Part shown: positions 50,173-58,781 of the stretch, piece by piece
Layout of the letters: each line of letters opens with the position of its first letter
Numbering within the stretch: the stretch's first letter is position 1
Notes under the pieces: generated by a model
Database searches by the model: none
Seen by the model: the letters and a program-made list of their open reading frames with translations, nothing else
What the model was told of the DNA's origin: nothing
Source of the DNA: Streptomyces sp. 2114.4
GTDB taxonomy: Bacteria; Actinomycetota; Actinomycetes; Streptomycetales; Streptomycetaceae
Reading direction: 5' to 3'
NCBI RefSeq assembly: GCF_900187385.1
Contig: NZ_FYEY01000001.1
Location: 7,626,001-7,690,000, forward strand
Length of the DNA: 64,000 nucleotides
Translations under genes and position numbers: made by a program

Positions 50173-52078
50173 CGGTGTCCTCCGGGGTGCCGGGGTGCAG
50201 ATCGCTGTGCGCGGCGAGGAGCGCGCGCTCGACCAGCGCGGCGTGCCCCGCCACCGTGGGGGCGGCGAAGAAGTCGGCGAGCGTCAGCTCCACGCCCAGC
50301 TCCTCGCGCAGGTCGTCGGTGACCGCCAGCGCCAGCAGCGAATGACCGCCCAGCGCGAGGAAGTCGGCATCCGGACGCGTGACCTCACGGCCCAGCGACC
50401 GGCCCCAGATCTCGGCGACGGCCTGCTCCAGCGGACCCAGCGGCCCGGCCGCCGCGTCGGGCCGGTCCACGGTGACGAGGTCGGTCAGCGCGCGGCGGTC
50501 GACCTTCCCCGAGGCGGTGAGCGGCAGCGCGTCGACCACCTGCACCTCGTCGGGGACCAGATGGGCGGGCAGGACGGCGGCGAGCCGGTCGCGCAGGGCG
50601 TTGGGGCGCGGCACCGGTCCCGGCAAGGCCACGATGAAGGCGGCCAGGCGGGCGTCGTCGGGGGAGGGGCGGTGCACGGTCACGGCCGCGTCCGCCACCT
50701 CGGGCTGCTCCCGCAGGGCGTGTTCGATCTCCGCCGGTTCGATCCTGAAGCCACGGATCTTCACCTGGTCGTCCGTCCGCCCGTGGAAATCGAGGGAGCC
50801 GTCGGGACGCCGGGAGACGAGGTCACCGGAGCGGTAGAGACGCCCCAGTTCGGGGTGGTCGCTGAAGCGCTCGGCGGTCAGCTCCGGCTGCCCGGTGTAG
50901 CCGTGCGCCAGCCGGCTGCCGCCGATCCACAGTTCGCCCAGCTCCCCGTACGGGACCGGCAGGCCGTCGCCGTCCAGCAGGTGCACGGTCGCCCCGGCGA
51001 TCGGCCGGCCGATGGGCACCTGGCCGTCGCAGTCGGCGAGGGTGACGCGGTGGGTCGTGGTGAAGGTCGTCGCCTCCGTCGGCCCGTAGGCGTTGACCAG
51101 CTCCAGCCAGGGGAAGGCCTGGAGCACTTCGCGGGCGTGGTGCGCGGACAGCGCTTCACCGCCCACGATCACCGTGCGCAGCTGTGCGAAGATCCGCGAG
51201 CGGCGGCCGGCCAGCTGATGGAAGAGCGCGGTGGTGAAGAAGGCGACGGACACGCCGTGGCGTTCCACCTGCCGGGCCAGGTCCTCGAACGAGGGCCGTT
51301 CGACGGTGCACACCACCACGGCGGCACCGTTGGCCAGGGCTCCCCACACCTCGAACGTCGAGGCGTCGAAGGTCATCGGCGAGTGGAAGAGCACCCGGTC
51401 GCGGGAGGTGAGGGTGAGGTACGCCGGGTCGCAGACCAGCTCGGCGATCGCCCGGTGCGGCACGGCCACGCCCTTGGGCCGGCCCGTCGAGCCCGAGGTG
51501 AACATGATGAACGCGGCGGCATCCGGCGCGAGTTCGGCCCCGGGCAGGTCCTCGCCGTCCACCAGCGGCTCACCGGGCAGCGCCAGCGTGGCGCCGGAGA
51601 GCGCCGCCGATTCGAGGAGCTTGCCGTCGCCGACGGTCAGCGTGGCGCCCGCGTCGGCGGCCAGCGCCTCGGAACGGGAGCGCGGATGCGCCGGATCGAG
51701 CGGTACGCACACGGCGCCCGCCCACCACAGCGCGAGCTGGGCGACGACCGTGCGGGCGGAGCGCGGCATCAGCAGCGCCACGGCGTCACCCTGGCGCACG
51801 CCGTGCTCGCGCAGATGGGCGGCGAGCGCACGGGCCGAGGAGACGAGCTGGGCGTAGGTGAGCGTGGTGTCGCCGTCCGCCACGGCCAGGGCCTGTGGGG
51901 TCCGTGCGGCATGCCGGGCCACCAGGGCCGTCAGCCCGGCGGCCGGTGTGGGCCGCCCGGCCTCGGGGACGGGCACGGGGCGGTCACCGGCCGGGGTGCG
52001 CTCGTCCTGCGGGGCGCCTTCGGTGGACACGGGCTCTTCCTTCCGGGTGTCGGGGGAGTACGGGGTGCGGGTGGTCAT
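50162..52078 (-). CDS. NRPS A-PCP protein (638 aa)
   Basis: An adenylation domain (about 40-545) has FTSGSTGRPKGV, NAYGPTEA, YRSGDL, the hinge KIRGFRIEPAEIE and the catalytic lysine in TASGKVDR. A PCP with ALGGHSLLA follows. By alignment to the GrsA phenylalanine-activating domain I read the ten-residue specificity code as D-A-F-F-I-G-A-T-F-K. It resembles published Val/Ile codes, so an aliphatic amino acid is likely. No C domain is attached. The ATG at 52078 has AGGAG upstream and lies 1 nt after the previous stop. Confidence 0.88.
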   Translation of the reverse strand: MTTRTPYSPDTRKEEPVSTEGAPQDERTPAGDRPVPVPEAGRPTPAAGLTALVARHAARTPQALAVADGDTTLTYAQLVSSARALAAHLREHGVRQGDAVALLMPRSARTVVAQLALWWAGAVCVPLDPAHPRSRSEALAADAGATLTVGDGKLLESAALSGATLALPGEPLVDGEDLPGAELAPDAAAFIMFTSGSTGRPKGVAVPHRAIAELVCDPAYLTLTSRDRVLFHSPMTFDASTFEVWGALANGAAVVVCTVERPSFEDLARQVERHGVSVAFFTTALFHQLAGRRSRIFAQLRTVIVGGEALSAHHAREVLQAFPWLELVNAYGPTEATTFTTTHRVTLADCDGQVPIGRPIAGATVHLLDGDGLPVPYGELGELWIGGSRLAHGYTGQPELTAERFSDHPELGRLYRSGDLVSRRPDGSLDFHGRTDDQVKIRGFRIEPAEIEHALREQPEVADAAVTVHRPSPDDARLAAFIVALPGPVPRPNALRDRLAAVLPAHLVPDEVQVVDALPLTASGKVDRRALTDLVTVDRPDAAAGPLGPLEQAVAEIWGRSLGREVTRPDADFLALGGHSLLALAVTDDLREELGVELTLADFFAAPTVAGHAALVERALLAAHSDLHPGTPEDTDGH

Positions 52079-52079
52079 C

Positions 52080-54017
52080 TCAGGCTCCTGCCGGTTGCCG
52101 GGCGGCGAGGCGCGTGTCGACGAGCTGCGCGACGGCGCGCAGGTCCGGCTGGCGCAGCAGCTCGGGGGCGCGCAGCCGGACACCGCTCTCCTTCTCGATG
52201 ACGGTCAGCAGCCGGGCGGCGAGCAGCGAGGTACCGCCGGCACCGGTGAAGCTCTCGCCCAGCGAGATCTCGGACCGGGCGAGCAGATCGCCTACGGCGC
52301 TCAGCACCAGCCGCTCGCCGGGGGTGGTGCCGGCGGGCCCGCCGCCGTCCGCGGGGGCGTCGCCGGGCCGGGGCGCTCCGGCGGCTGCCTGCCGGGCCAG
52401 TTCGGCCCGGTCCACCTTGCCGTTGGCGTCCAGGGGGAAGGAGTCCACGATTCGTACGTCCGAGGGCACCGCCTGCTCCGGGAGCCAGGCGCGTACGGCC
52501 GGCAGCAACGCGTCCGCGGTGAGCGCGGCGCCGGCCGCCGGGCGTACGTACGCCACCAGCCGGGTGTGGCCGTCGGCGGTGCGCGGCGCGGTGACGACGG
52601 CGCTGCGGACCGCCGGGTCCCGCTCGAACGCGGCCTCCACCTCCGCCGGTTCGATCCGTACGCCGCTGATCTTGACCTGGTCGTCGAGGCGGCCGAGGAA
52701 CTCCAGCGCACCGTCGTCCGGCATCCGCACCCGGTCCCCGGTGCGGTACAGGCGCTCCACACCCGGCAGCTCGACGCCCTCGGGCACGGCCAGGAAGCGG
52801 CGTGCGGTCAGGCCGGGATCGAGGTAGCCGAGCGCCAGACCGCTTCCGCCGATGAGGAGTTCGCCCTCCGCTCCCCGTGCGACGGGCCGGCCGTCCGCGT
52901 CGGCGACGACCACGGTCACGCCCGGGAGGGGGCGGCCGATCGGCGGCGCGGACTCCGTGCCCGCCGCCCCGTCCGTGCCGTGCATGGCGTACACGGTGGA
53001 GACCACGGTGGCCTCGGCCGGACCGTAGGCGTTGTGGACGGTGCAGGTCACGTCCTTGCCGGGCCGGCGCCGCATCCGGTCACCGCCCACGAACAGGTGA
53101 CGCATCGTCAGGTCCTGTGGCCAGGGCTGTTCCAGCAGCGGCTCCACCATCGGGGTGGCCGAGACCACCGCTGTCACCGCGGACTCCCGCCACCAGTCGG
53201 CCAGCACCGCCGGGTCCCAGCGGACCTCGTCCGGAGCGGGCACCAGAGCCGCCCCGGACGTCAGCCCGGCCCACAGCTCCATCAGATGCGGGTCGAACGC
53301 GACACCGATCAGCAGGGACTGCCGGTCGCCGGGGGCAAGCCCGCTCGTCGCGCGGTACCAGTCCAGCACGCCGCCGAGCGCGGGCTCGCCGACGGCCACC
53401 GCCTTGGGGCGGCCGGTGGAGCCCGAGGTCAGCACGGCGTAGAACGCCCCGGGAGGTGCGGAACGGGCCGTGGCGCCGGGGTCGGCGAACGCCGCCACCA
53501 CCGTGGCGGTGGCGTTGGCGCCCTCGCCCGGCAGCGCCAGCGGCAGGTGCTCGGCGCTCCGGTGCCGGGGCGGCAGCACCTCGGGATCGCCGATCAGACA
53601 GACGACGTTCAGGTCCTCGGTGACGGCCTCGGTGCGGCGTTCACCGGGGCGCGGACCCAGCGGCAGATAGACCGCGCCGATCCTGGCGAGCGCGACGGCG
53701 GTCGCCACGAGGGCGGCCGAACGGTCGAGGCAGACGCCGACCAGGTCTCCCGGGCGTACCCGGTCCCGCAGTGCCCGTGCGGCCTCGTCGGCGGCGGCGT
53801 CGATGTCCCGGTACGTCCAGCGGTGCGCACCGTCGATCACCGCGGGGGCCTCGGGGGAGCGCCGGGTCCACTCCTCGAAGCGGGAGAGCACCCCGCTGGT
53901 CCCCTCCGTGGCCGGGGCCGCGCCGCGGGCGATGCTGAGCGAGCCCTGCGGTGCGGGCAGTCGGGCGCCGGAGGCGGTCGTCGGGGCCGGCGTCCGGGCG
54001 GTCATCGGCTGGGTCAT
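52080..54017 (-). CDS. NRPS A-PCP protein (645 aa)
   Basis: Adenylation domain with LTSGSTGRPKAV, NAYGPAEA, YRTGDR, KISGVRIEPAEVE and ANGKVDR, then a PCP whose phosphopantetheine site is AGGTSLL. Its specificity code read by GrsA alignment is D-P-M-V-F-G-A-V-V-K, with Pro at the second position. I cannot match this code to a known amino acid, so the substrate may be unusual. No C domain is attached. The start overlaps the upstream stop in ATGA (54014-54017), which means coupled translation in equal amounts. Confidence 0.87.
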   Translation of the reverse strand: MTQPMTARTPAPTTASGARLPAPQGSLSIARGAAPATEGTSGVLSRFEEWTRRSPEAPAVIDGAHRWTYRDIDAAADEAARALRDRVRPGDLVGVCLDRSAALVATAVALARIGAVYLPLGPRPGERRTEAVTEDLNVVCLIGDPEVLPPRHRSAEHLPLALPGEGANATATVVAAFADPGATARSAPPGAFYAVLTSGSTGRPKAVAVGEPALGGVLDWYRATSGLAPGDRQSLLIGVAFDPHLMELWAGLTSGAALVPAPDEVRWDPAVLADWWRESAVTAVVSATPMVEPLLEQPWPQDLTMRHLFVGGDRMRRRPGKDVTCTVHNAYGPAEATVVSTVYAMHGTDGAAGTESAPPIGRPLPGVTVVVADADGRPVARGAEGELLIGGSGLALGYLDPGLTARRFLAVPEGVELPGVERLYRTGDRVRMPDDGALEFLGRLDDQVKISGVRIEPAEVEAAFERDPAVRSAVVTAPRTADGHTRLVAYVRPAAGAALTADALLPAVRAWLPEQAVPSDVRIVDSFPLDANGKVDRAELARQAAAGAPRPGDAPADGGGPAGTTPGERLVLSAVGDLLARSEISLGESFTGAGGTSLLAARLLTVIEKESGVRLRAPELLRQPDLRAVAQLVDTRLAARQPAGA

Positions 54018-57000
54018 CGGGACTCCGTCACGGTGGTCGAAGCGGCGGGAGCGGGCACGGCTGGGGTGCCGACGGCGGCGAGCGCGGTGGCCTGGTCGGC
54101 CAGCACCGGGTTCTGGAACAGCAGCCGCAGCGGCGGGCGCTGCCCCAGCCGCGGTTCGAGCCAGGCCGCCAGTTGCGCGGCGAGCAGCGAGTGGCCGCCG
54201 GCCCGGAAGAAGTCCGAGGAGGTGTCGAAGCGGCCGTGGCCCAGGGCCTCCCGCCAGCCCTCGGCCAGCAGTTCCGTCATCGGATCGGAGGGCAGCGTCG
54301 GGTCGGACGGCGGCTGCGCCGGTGCGTCGGTGTTCTCCTCGACGGGGGCGGCCGGCTCCAGTGCGGCGGCCCGGCGGGTCAGCGCGGTGCGGTCCGGTTT
54401 GCCGCCGGCCAGCCGTGGCATGGCGTCGAGCCGCGCCCAGCGCCCCGGTACCAGGGCGCTCGGCAGCCGGCGGCTCAGCTCGGTGTGCAGCGCCTGCTCG
54501 TCCCACGGCGCACCGTCGTCCGTGCCCTCCAGGAAGCCGACCAGCCGGGGCCCGCCCGGGGCCGCACGGTCCAGGACGACGGCGCAGGACCGGCCGCCGA
54601 GCGCGGCCGAGGCGGCGGCCTCCACCTCCTCCAGTTCGATGCGGTAGCCGCGCAGTTTGATCTGGTGGTCGCGCCGGCCCAGGAAGTACAGCAGCCCGTC
54701 GCGGCCGCGGTAGCCGAGGTCACCGGTGAGGTAGACCCGCTCGCCGCCCAGGGCCTCGACGTCGATGAACCGGGCGGCGGTGGTCTCCGGGTTGCCGACG
54801 TAGCCCTCGGCCAAGCCGGCCCCGGCGATGGCCAGTTCGCCGACCGCGCCGTCCGGCAGCGGCCGGTGGTGGGCGTCCAGGACATGGATCCGTTCGCCGG
54901 GCAGCTCGGTGCCGAGCGGGATCTCCGCACCGTCGGTGAGGCCGTCCCGGGTGAGCTCGTGGACGGTCGAGCTGATGGCGGCCTCCGTGACGCCGTAGAC
55001 GTTGAGCACGGTGCTGTCGGTGTCGGCCAGATAGGCACGCATCACGTCCGCCGGGAGGCGTTCACCACCGAGCACCAGCAGCCGCGGCGCCCAGTGCCCG
55101 TCGCGCAGCACGGGGCGCATCTCCGCGCGGGTGGCGAGGAAGTAACTGGTCGGCAGGTTGGCCACGGTCACCCGGGCGGCGACCAGCAGCGCGGCCAGCT
55201 CGGTGCCGGTCAGCACCTCGCGCTCGGGGGCGACCAGACACGCCCCGGCGTACAGCGACGGCAGCACCTCTTCGAGGGCCACGTCGAAGGTCGGCTGCGC
55301 GAACAGCAGCACCCGGTCACCCGGGCCCAGGCCGAACCGGTCGGCGGCGCCCGTCAGATGGTTCTCCAGTGCCGCACGGCCGACGGCGACGGGCTTGGGG
55401 ATGCCCGTCGAGCCGGAGGTGTGAATGATGTAGGCGGCACCGGGGACGGTCCCGGCCGCCCGCGCCGGCGGCAGGACCGCGGCGTCGACGGTGGCCGCCG
55501 GCAGCCCGCCGGGAAGGCTGACGGGGGCGTCCGCCGAGGTCAGCACCAGCGCCGGGCCCAGCCGGCCCAGCAGCATTTCCAGGCGGGCCGCCGGGTCGTT
55601 CGGCGAGAGCGGGCAGTACACCGCACGGGTCCGCAGACAGGCCAGCAGCGTCACGACCGAATCGGCGCCGCGCGGCAGCACGGCGGCCACCGGCTGCCCG
55701 GCGCTCACCCCCGCTGCCCGCATCCGCTGCGCCAGCGAGCTGACCTGCTCCTCGAGGTCGCCGTAGGTGATCCGGCGGGCGCCGACGAGCAGCGCGGGCA
55801 GGGACGGGTCGTGCGCGGTGGCCGGGTCGAGCGGATCGTGTGCCGGGGCCGGCGGCGCGACGGCCGGGAGGGCCTGCGGCGGGGCAGGCGGCGCCAGGTC
55901 CGCCAGGGCGGCGCCGGGAGTGTCGAGGTAGGCCCGCAGCAGGTCCAGGAACCGCCCGGCGAGCAGCTTCGCCACGTCCTCGCCGAACATATCGGCGTCG
56001 TAGTCCCAGACCAGGGTCATCCCCGCCGCGCCGTGCCGGACGCTGACCCCGCGCCGGTCGTCCGGCAGCAGCACCACGTCCAGGTCGAAGCGGGTGGTGC
56101 CGGTGTTGAAGCCCTCGAACAGGGTGATGTCCAGCCCGGGGACGTCGATCTCGGGCAGCTCGGCGTCGTGGGCGCTGAACATGACGCTGAACAGCGGATT
56201 GTCGGCGCCCGAGGTGTGCAGGCCGAGCGTGCGGGTCAGCTCCTGGATCGGCACCTCCTGGTGCGGCAGCGCACGGATGAGGGTGTCGGTCACCTCGTCC
56301 ATGGACTCCTCGGCCGGGGCGGCCGGGTCCAGCCGGAGCGCGAGCGGAATGGTATTGACGAACATGCCCACCGCGCCCTCGAAACCGCGCGGGCGGTTGC
56401 CGACCGCGGTGCCGATCACCATCTGCGAGCGGCCGCTGTGCCGGCGCAGCAGTTCGGCGAAGAGCCCCAGCAGCGTGGCGAACGGCGTCAGCCCGCGCTC
56501 CCGGGCATGGGCGCGCAGTGCCTCCGCCAGATCCGCGCCGATCGACTGCCGCAGCTGGCCGCCGTGGTGCCGGCGCCGGGAGCCGGGCCGGGTCAGGCCG
56601 GGCAGCGGCATGTCGTAGGACATCTCGCGCAGTTCACCGGCCCAGAACTCCAGGCCGTCCCGCCGCTCGCCGCTCTTCTCGTCCCGGGTGCTCGCCCGGA
56701 CGTGGTCGGCGTACGAGGGCGCGGGCGGCAGTTCCACCGGCTCGCCCAGAACGTGGCCCCGGTAGACGCTGAACACGTCGCGCAGCAGGATCGCGAACGA
56801 GTGGCCGTCGTGGATCAGATGGTGCTCGACATGGATGAGCCGGTGACGTTCCTCCGCGAGCCGGACCAGTGTCCAGCGCAGCAGCGGTGCCTCGAAGGTG
56901 TCGAGCGGGGTCTCCGCCTCGGTGCGCAGCAGCTCCTGGAACGCGGCCTCCGGGTCCGCCTCCCCGCTCAGGTCCACCGTGTGCAGCCGTGGCGCACAGG

Positions 57001-57220
57001 CCTCGGCTACCCGCTGCCCCGGCATCGCCCCGTCGACGGCGACGAGTTCCAGCCGCAGCCCGGGGTGCCGGTCGAGCGTGGCGGCGAGGCCGCGGCGCAG
57101 CGCCTCGGTGTCGAGGGTGCCCCACAGGTCGAGTGCGGCGGTGAAGTTGTAGGCGCGGCTGCCCGGTTGCACCTGTTCGTGCAGCCAGACGATCTCCTGC
57201 GAGGAGGAGAGCGGAAGCAT
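54014..57220 (-). CDS. NRPS C-A-PCP module (1068 aa)
   Basis: A condensation domain (about 1-450) with intact HHLIHDG at 133-139 is followed by an adenylation domain (about 500-965: HTSGSTGIPKPV, NVYGVTEA, LTGDLGY, KLRGYRIELEEVE, AGGKPDR) and a PCP (RAGGHSLLA). The specificity code reads D-V-E-N-V-G-V-I-S-K. Glu and Asn at positions three and four resemble codes for ornithine-type substrates (such as D-M-E-N-L-G-L-I-N-K), so an amino acid with a basic or polar side chain is the guess. The ATG at 57220 directly begins the C domain. Confidence 0.88.
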   Translation of the reverse strand: MLPLSSSQEIVWLHEQVQPGSRAYNFTAALDLWGTLDTEALRRGLAATLDRHPGLRLELVAVDGAMPGQRVAEACAPRLHTVDLSGEADPEAAFQELLRTEAETPLDTFEAPLLRWTLVRLAEERHRLIHVEHHLIHDGHSFAILLRDVFSVYRGHVLGEPVELPPAPSYADHVRASTRDEKSGERRDGLEFWAGELREMSYDMPLPGLTRPGSRRRHHGGQLRQSIGADLAEALRAHARERGLTPFATLLGLFAELLRRHSGRSQMVIGTAVGNRPRGFEGAVGMFVNTIPLALRLDPAAPAEESMDEVTDTLIRALPHQEVPIQELTRTLGLHTSGADNPLFSVMFSAHDAELPEIDVPGLDITLFEGFNTGTTRFDLDVVLLPDDRRGVSVRHGAAGMTLVWDYDADMFGEDVAKLLAGRFLDLLRAYLDTPGAALADLAPPAPPQALPAVAPPAPAHDPLDPATAHDPSLPALLVGARRITYGDLEEQVSSLAQRMRAAGVSAGQPVAAVLPRGADSVVTLLACLRTRAVYCPLSPNDPAARLEMLLGRLGPALVLTSADAPVSLPGGLPAATVDAAVLPPARAAGTVPGAAYIIHTSGSTGIPKPVAVGRAALENHLTGAADRFGLGPGDRVLLFAQPTFDVALEEVLPSLYAGACLVAPEREVLTGTELAALLVAARVTVANLPTSYFLATRAEMRPVLRDGHWAPRLLVLGGERLPADVMRAYLADTDSTVLNVYGVTEAAISSTVHELTRDGLTDGAEIPLGTELPGERIHVLDAHHRPLPDGAVGELAIAGAGLAEGYVGNPETTAARFIDVEALGGERVYLTGDLGYRGRDGLLYFLGRRDHQIKLRGYRIELEEVEAAASAALGGRSCAVVLDRAAPGGPRLVGFLEGTDDGAPWDEQALHTELSRRLPSALVPGRWARLDAMPRLAGGKPDRTALTRRAAALEPAAPVEENTDAPAQPPSDPTLPSDPMTELLAEGWREALGHGRFDTSSDFFRAGGHSLLAAQLAAWLEPRLGQRPPLRLLFQNPVLADQATALAAVGTPAVPAPAASTTVTESR

Positions 57221-57366
57221 GGGCGATCCCTGAGGTTGTCGGGGCGGGTGTCTCCGGCCGGGGCGTGGTCGGGCCCGGCCTGGGGCGCAGCCCGGCCGCG
57301 GATCGCGCGGCCGGTCTGGCGGTGTCGGTGTCGGTGAGCAAAGGCGGGGCGGGGCCCCGGGAAGGG

Positions 57367-58662
57367 TCAGCCGGCCGTCGGAACCGGGGTTCGCAGTGCG
57401 CCGGCGAGCGCGCTGAAGGCGCTCTCGGCGGTGTCGTCGGTGAGGACCGTGCGGTCCCACACCATGCGCAGCTGCAGTTCGGGGCCCTGGGTGACGGAGA
57501 CCGCGAAAGGGCCGCGCACGGCCCTGCCGTCGATATGGACCTCACGGCCCGTCACCCCGCCCAGCCGCAGCGGCGGGTGCCGCCGGGCGTCGTCGACGGT
57601 CAGCATGCCGTCGAGCCGGCCGGTCCAGCCGGAGCCGGCCGCGCGGGCGGCGTGCACCACGGCGTCGAACGGGGTGGCGGCATGGTCCAGGTCGTCCCAC
57701 CAGGCTTCGGCCGTGGCGGACGCCGCGGGAGCCTCCCCGGTGGCGGTCGGGAAGACCACGGTGTTGAGGAAGCAGCCGAGCACCGGAGCGGCGGCGGGCG
57801 GACGGCCGCCCCACGGGTAGCCGAGCGGCACGACATGGCCCGCTCCGAACAGCACCGCCGCGGCCGCACGGCAGGCGCCCAGCAGTTCGGGGAAGGGCAC
57901 CCCCGCCTGCGGCGCGGGTATCCGCAGTGCGGCCGCACCGCTCGGCGTGGTCCCGGTGGAGAGGGGCCGGTGCCGTGGCGCGGGGGCTTGTTCGCGCACC
58001 GCGCGCAGCCGTTCGCCCCAGTAGGCCATCGCCGCCGGTGCGCCCGCGCGCTCCTCCGCGTCGAGCTGGAGCAGCACGGCGTCCCGGTACGCGGCCAGTT
58101 CGGCCGCGATCTCGGAGGCGGAGGGCCGCTCGGTGCCGGCGTCCTCGTCGTAGGCCGCGCCGAGTTCTCCGACGATCCGGGCCAGCGACTGGCCGTCGCA
58201 CGCGGCGTGGTCCAGGACCACGGCGAGCACGTCTTCCGCCCCCTGCGGCCCGTCCTGCACCAGGAACAGCCGCAGCGGCGCACCCTGCGGGGCCCAACTG
58301 CCCAGGGCGCGGCGCAGCACGGTGGCCGCGTCCTCACCGGACTGGCAGGCCAGGCGGGTCACGGGTACCTGTGGCTCCTCCGGGCGCAGCGCGGGCGTAC
58401 CGCGCAGCACGGTGAGGTGGGAGCGCAGCGCGGGGTGCAGGGCGGCGAGCCGGTTCGCGGCTCCCGTGAGGCGTACGGGATCCACCGTGCCGCGCGGAAA
58501 GGCGAAGAACATCGGCACGAGATCCGGCCGCCCGGCGGGGTCCATGGCACGCACCAGTGCGAAGCGACGCTGGGCGCCCGTGACGGGCAGCAGGACCTGG
58601 GCCCCGTCGCCGGTGTCGAGCCGCCGGTAGCGGGCCAGGTACTGGCTCGTGATGCTGAGCAC
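57367..58662 (-). CDS. Free-standing NRPS condensation domain (431 aa)
   Basis: Entire protein is one C-domain fold. The core motif is D-H-A-A-C-D-G at 151-157: the catalytic second His and the Asp are kept, while the first His is Asp. LPVTGAQRRFAL is the entrance motif and PLGYPWGGRPP...GCFLNTVVF the later one. It could condense an acyl starter or a carrier-bound residue in trans; acyltransferase-like or non-amide roles are possible. GTG start with GAGAGG upstream. It lies between the exporter gene and the first module, 146 nt from the latter. Confidence 0.82.
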   Translation of the reverse strand: MLSITSQYLARYRRLDTGDGAQVLLPVTGAQRRFALVRAMDPAGRPDLVPMFFAFPRGTVDPVRLTGAANRLAALHPALRSHLTVLRGTPALRPEEPQVPVTRLACQSGEDAATVLRRALGSWAPQGAPLRLFLVQDGPQGAEDVLAVVLDHAACDGQSLARIVGELGAAYDEDAGTERPSASEIAAELAAYRDAVLLQLDAEERAGAPAAMAYWGERLRAVREQAPAPRHRPLSTGTTPSGAAALRIPAPQAGVPFPELLGACRAAAAVLFGAGHVVPLGYPWGGRPPAAAPVLGCFLNTVVFPTATGEAPAASATAEAWWDDLDHAATPFDAVVHAARAAGSGWTGRLDGMLTVDDARRHPPLRLGGVTGREVHIDGRAVRGPFAVSVTQGPELQLRMVWDRTVLTDDTAESAFSALAGALRTPVPTAG

Positions 58663-58781
58663 GTGATCCTCTCTGACGTGACGGAGCTGCCTCGTCCGAG
58701 GCGATGCGGACGGGAAGGCCGTGCGCGGGGGCAGGCAGCGGGGGCGAGTGGCAGGGGGAGGCCGGACGAGGTGGCCGGCCG

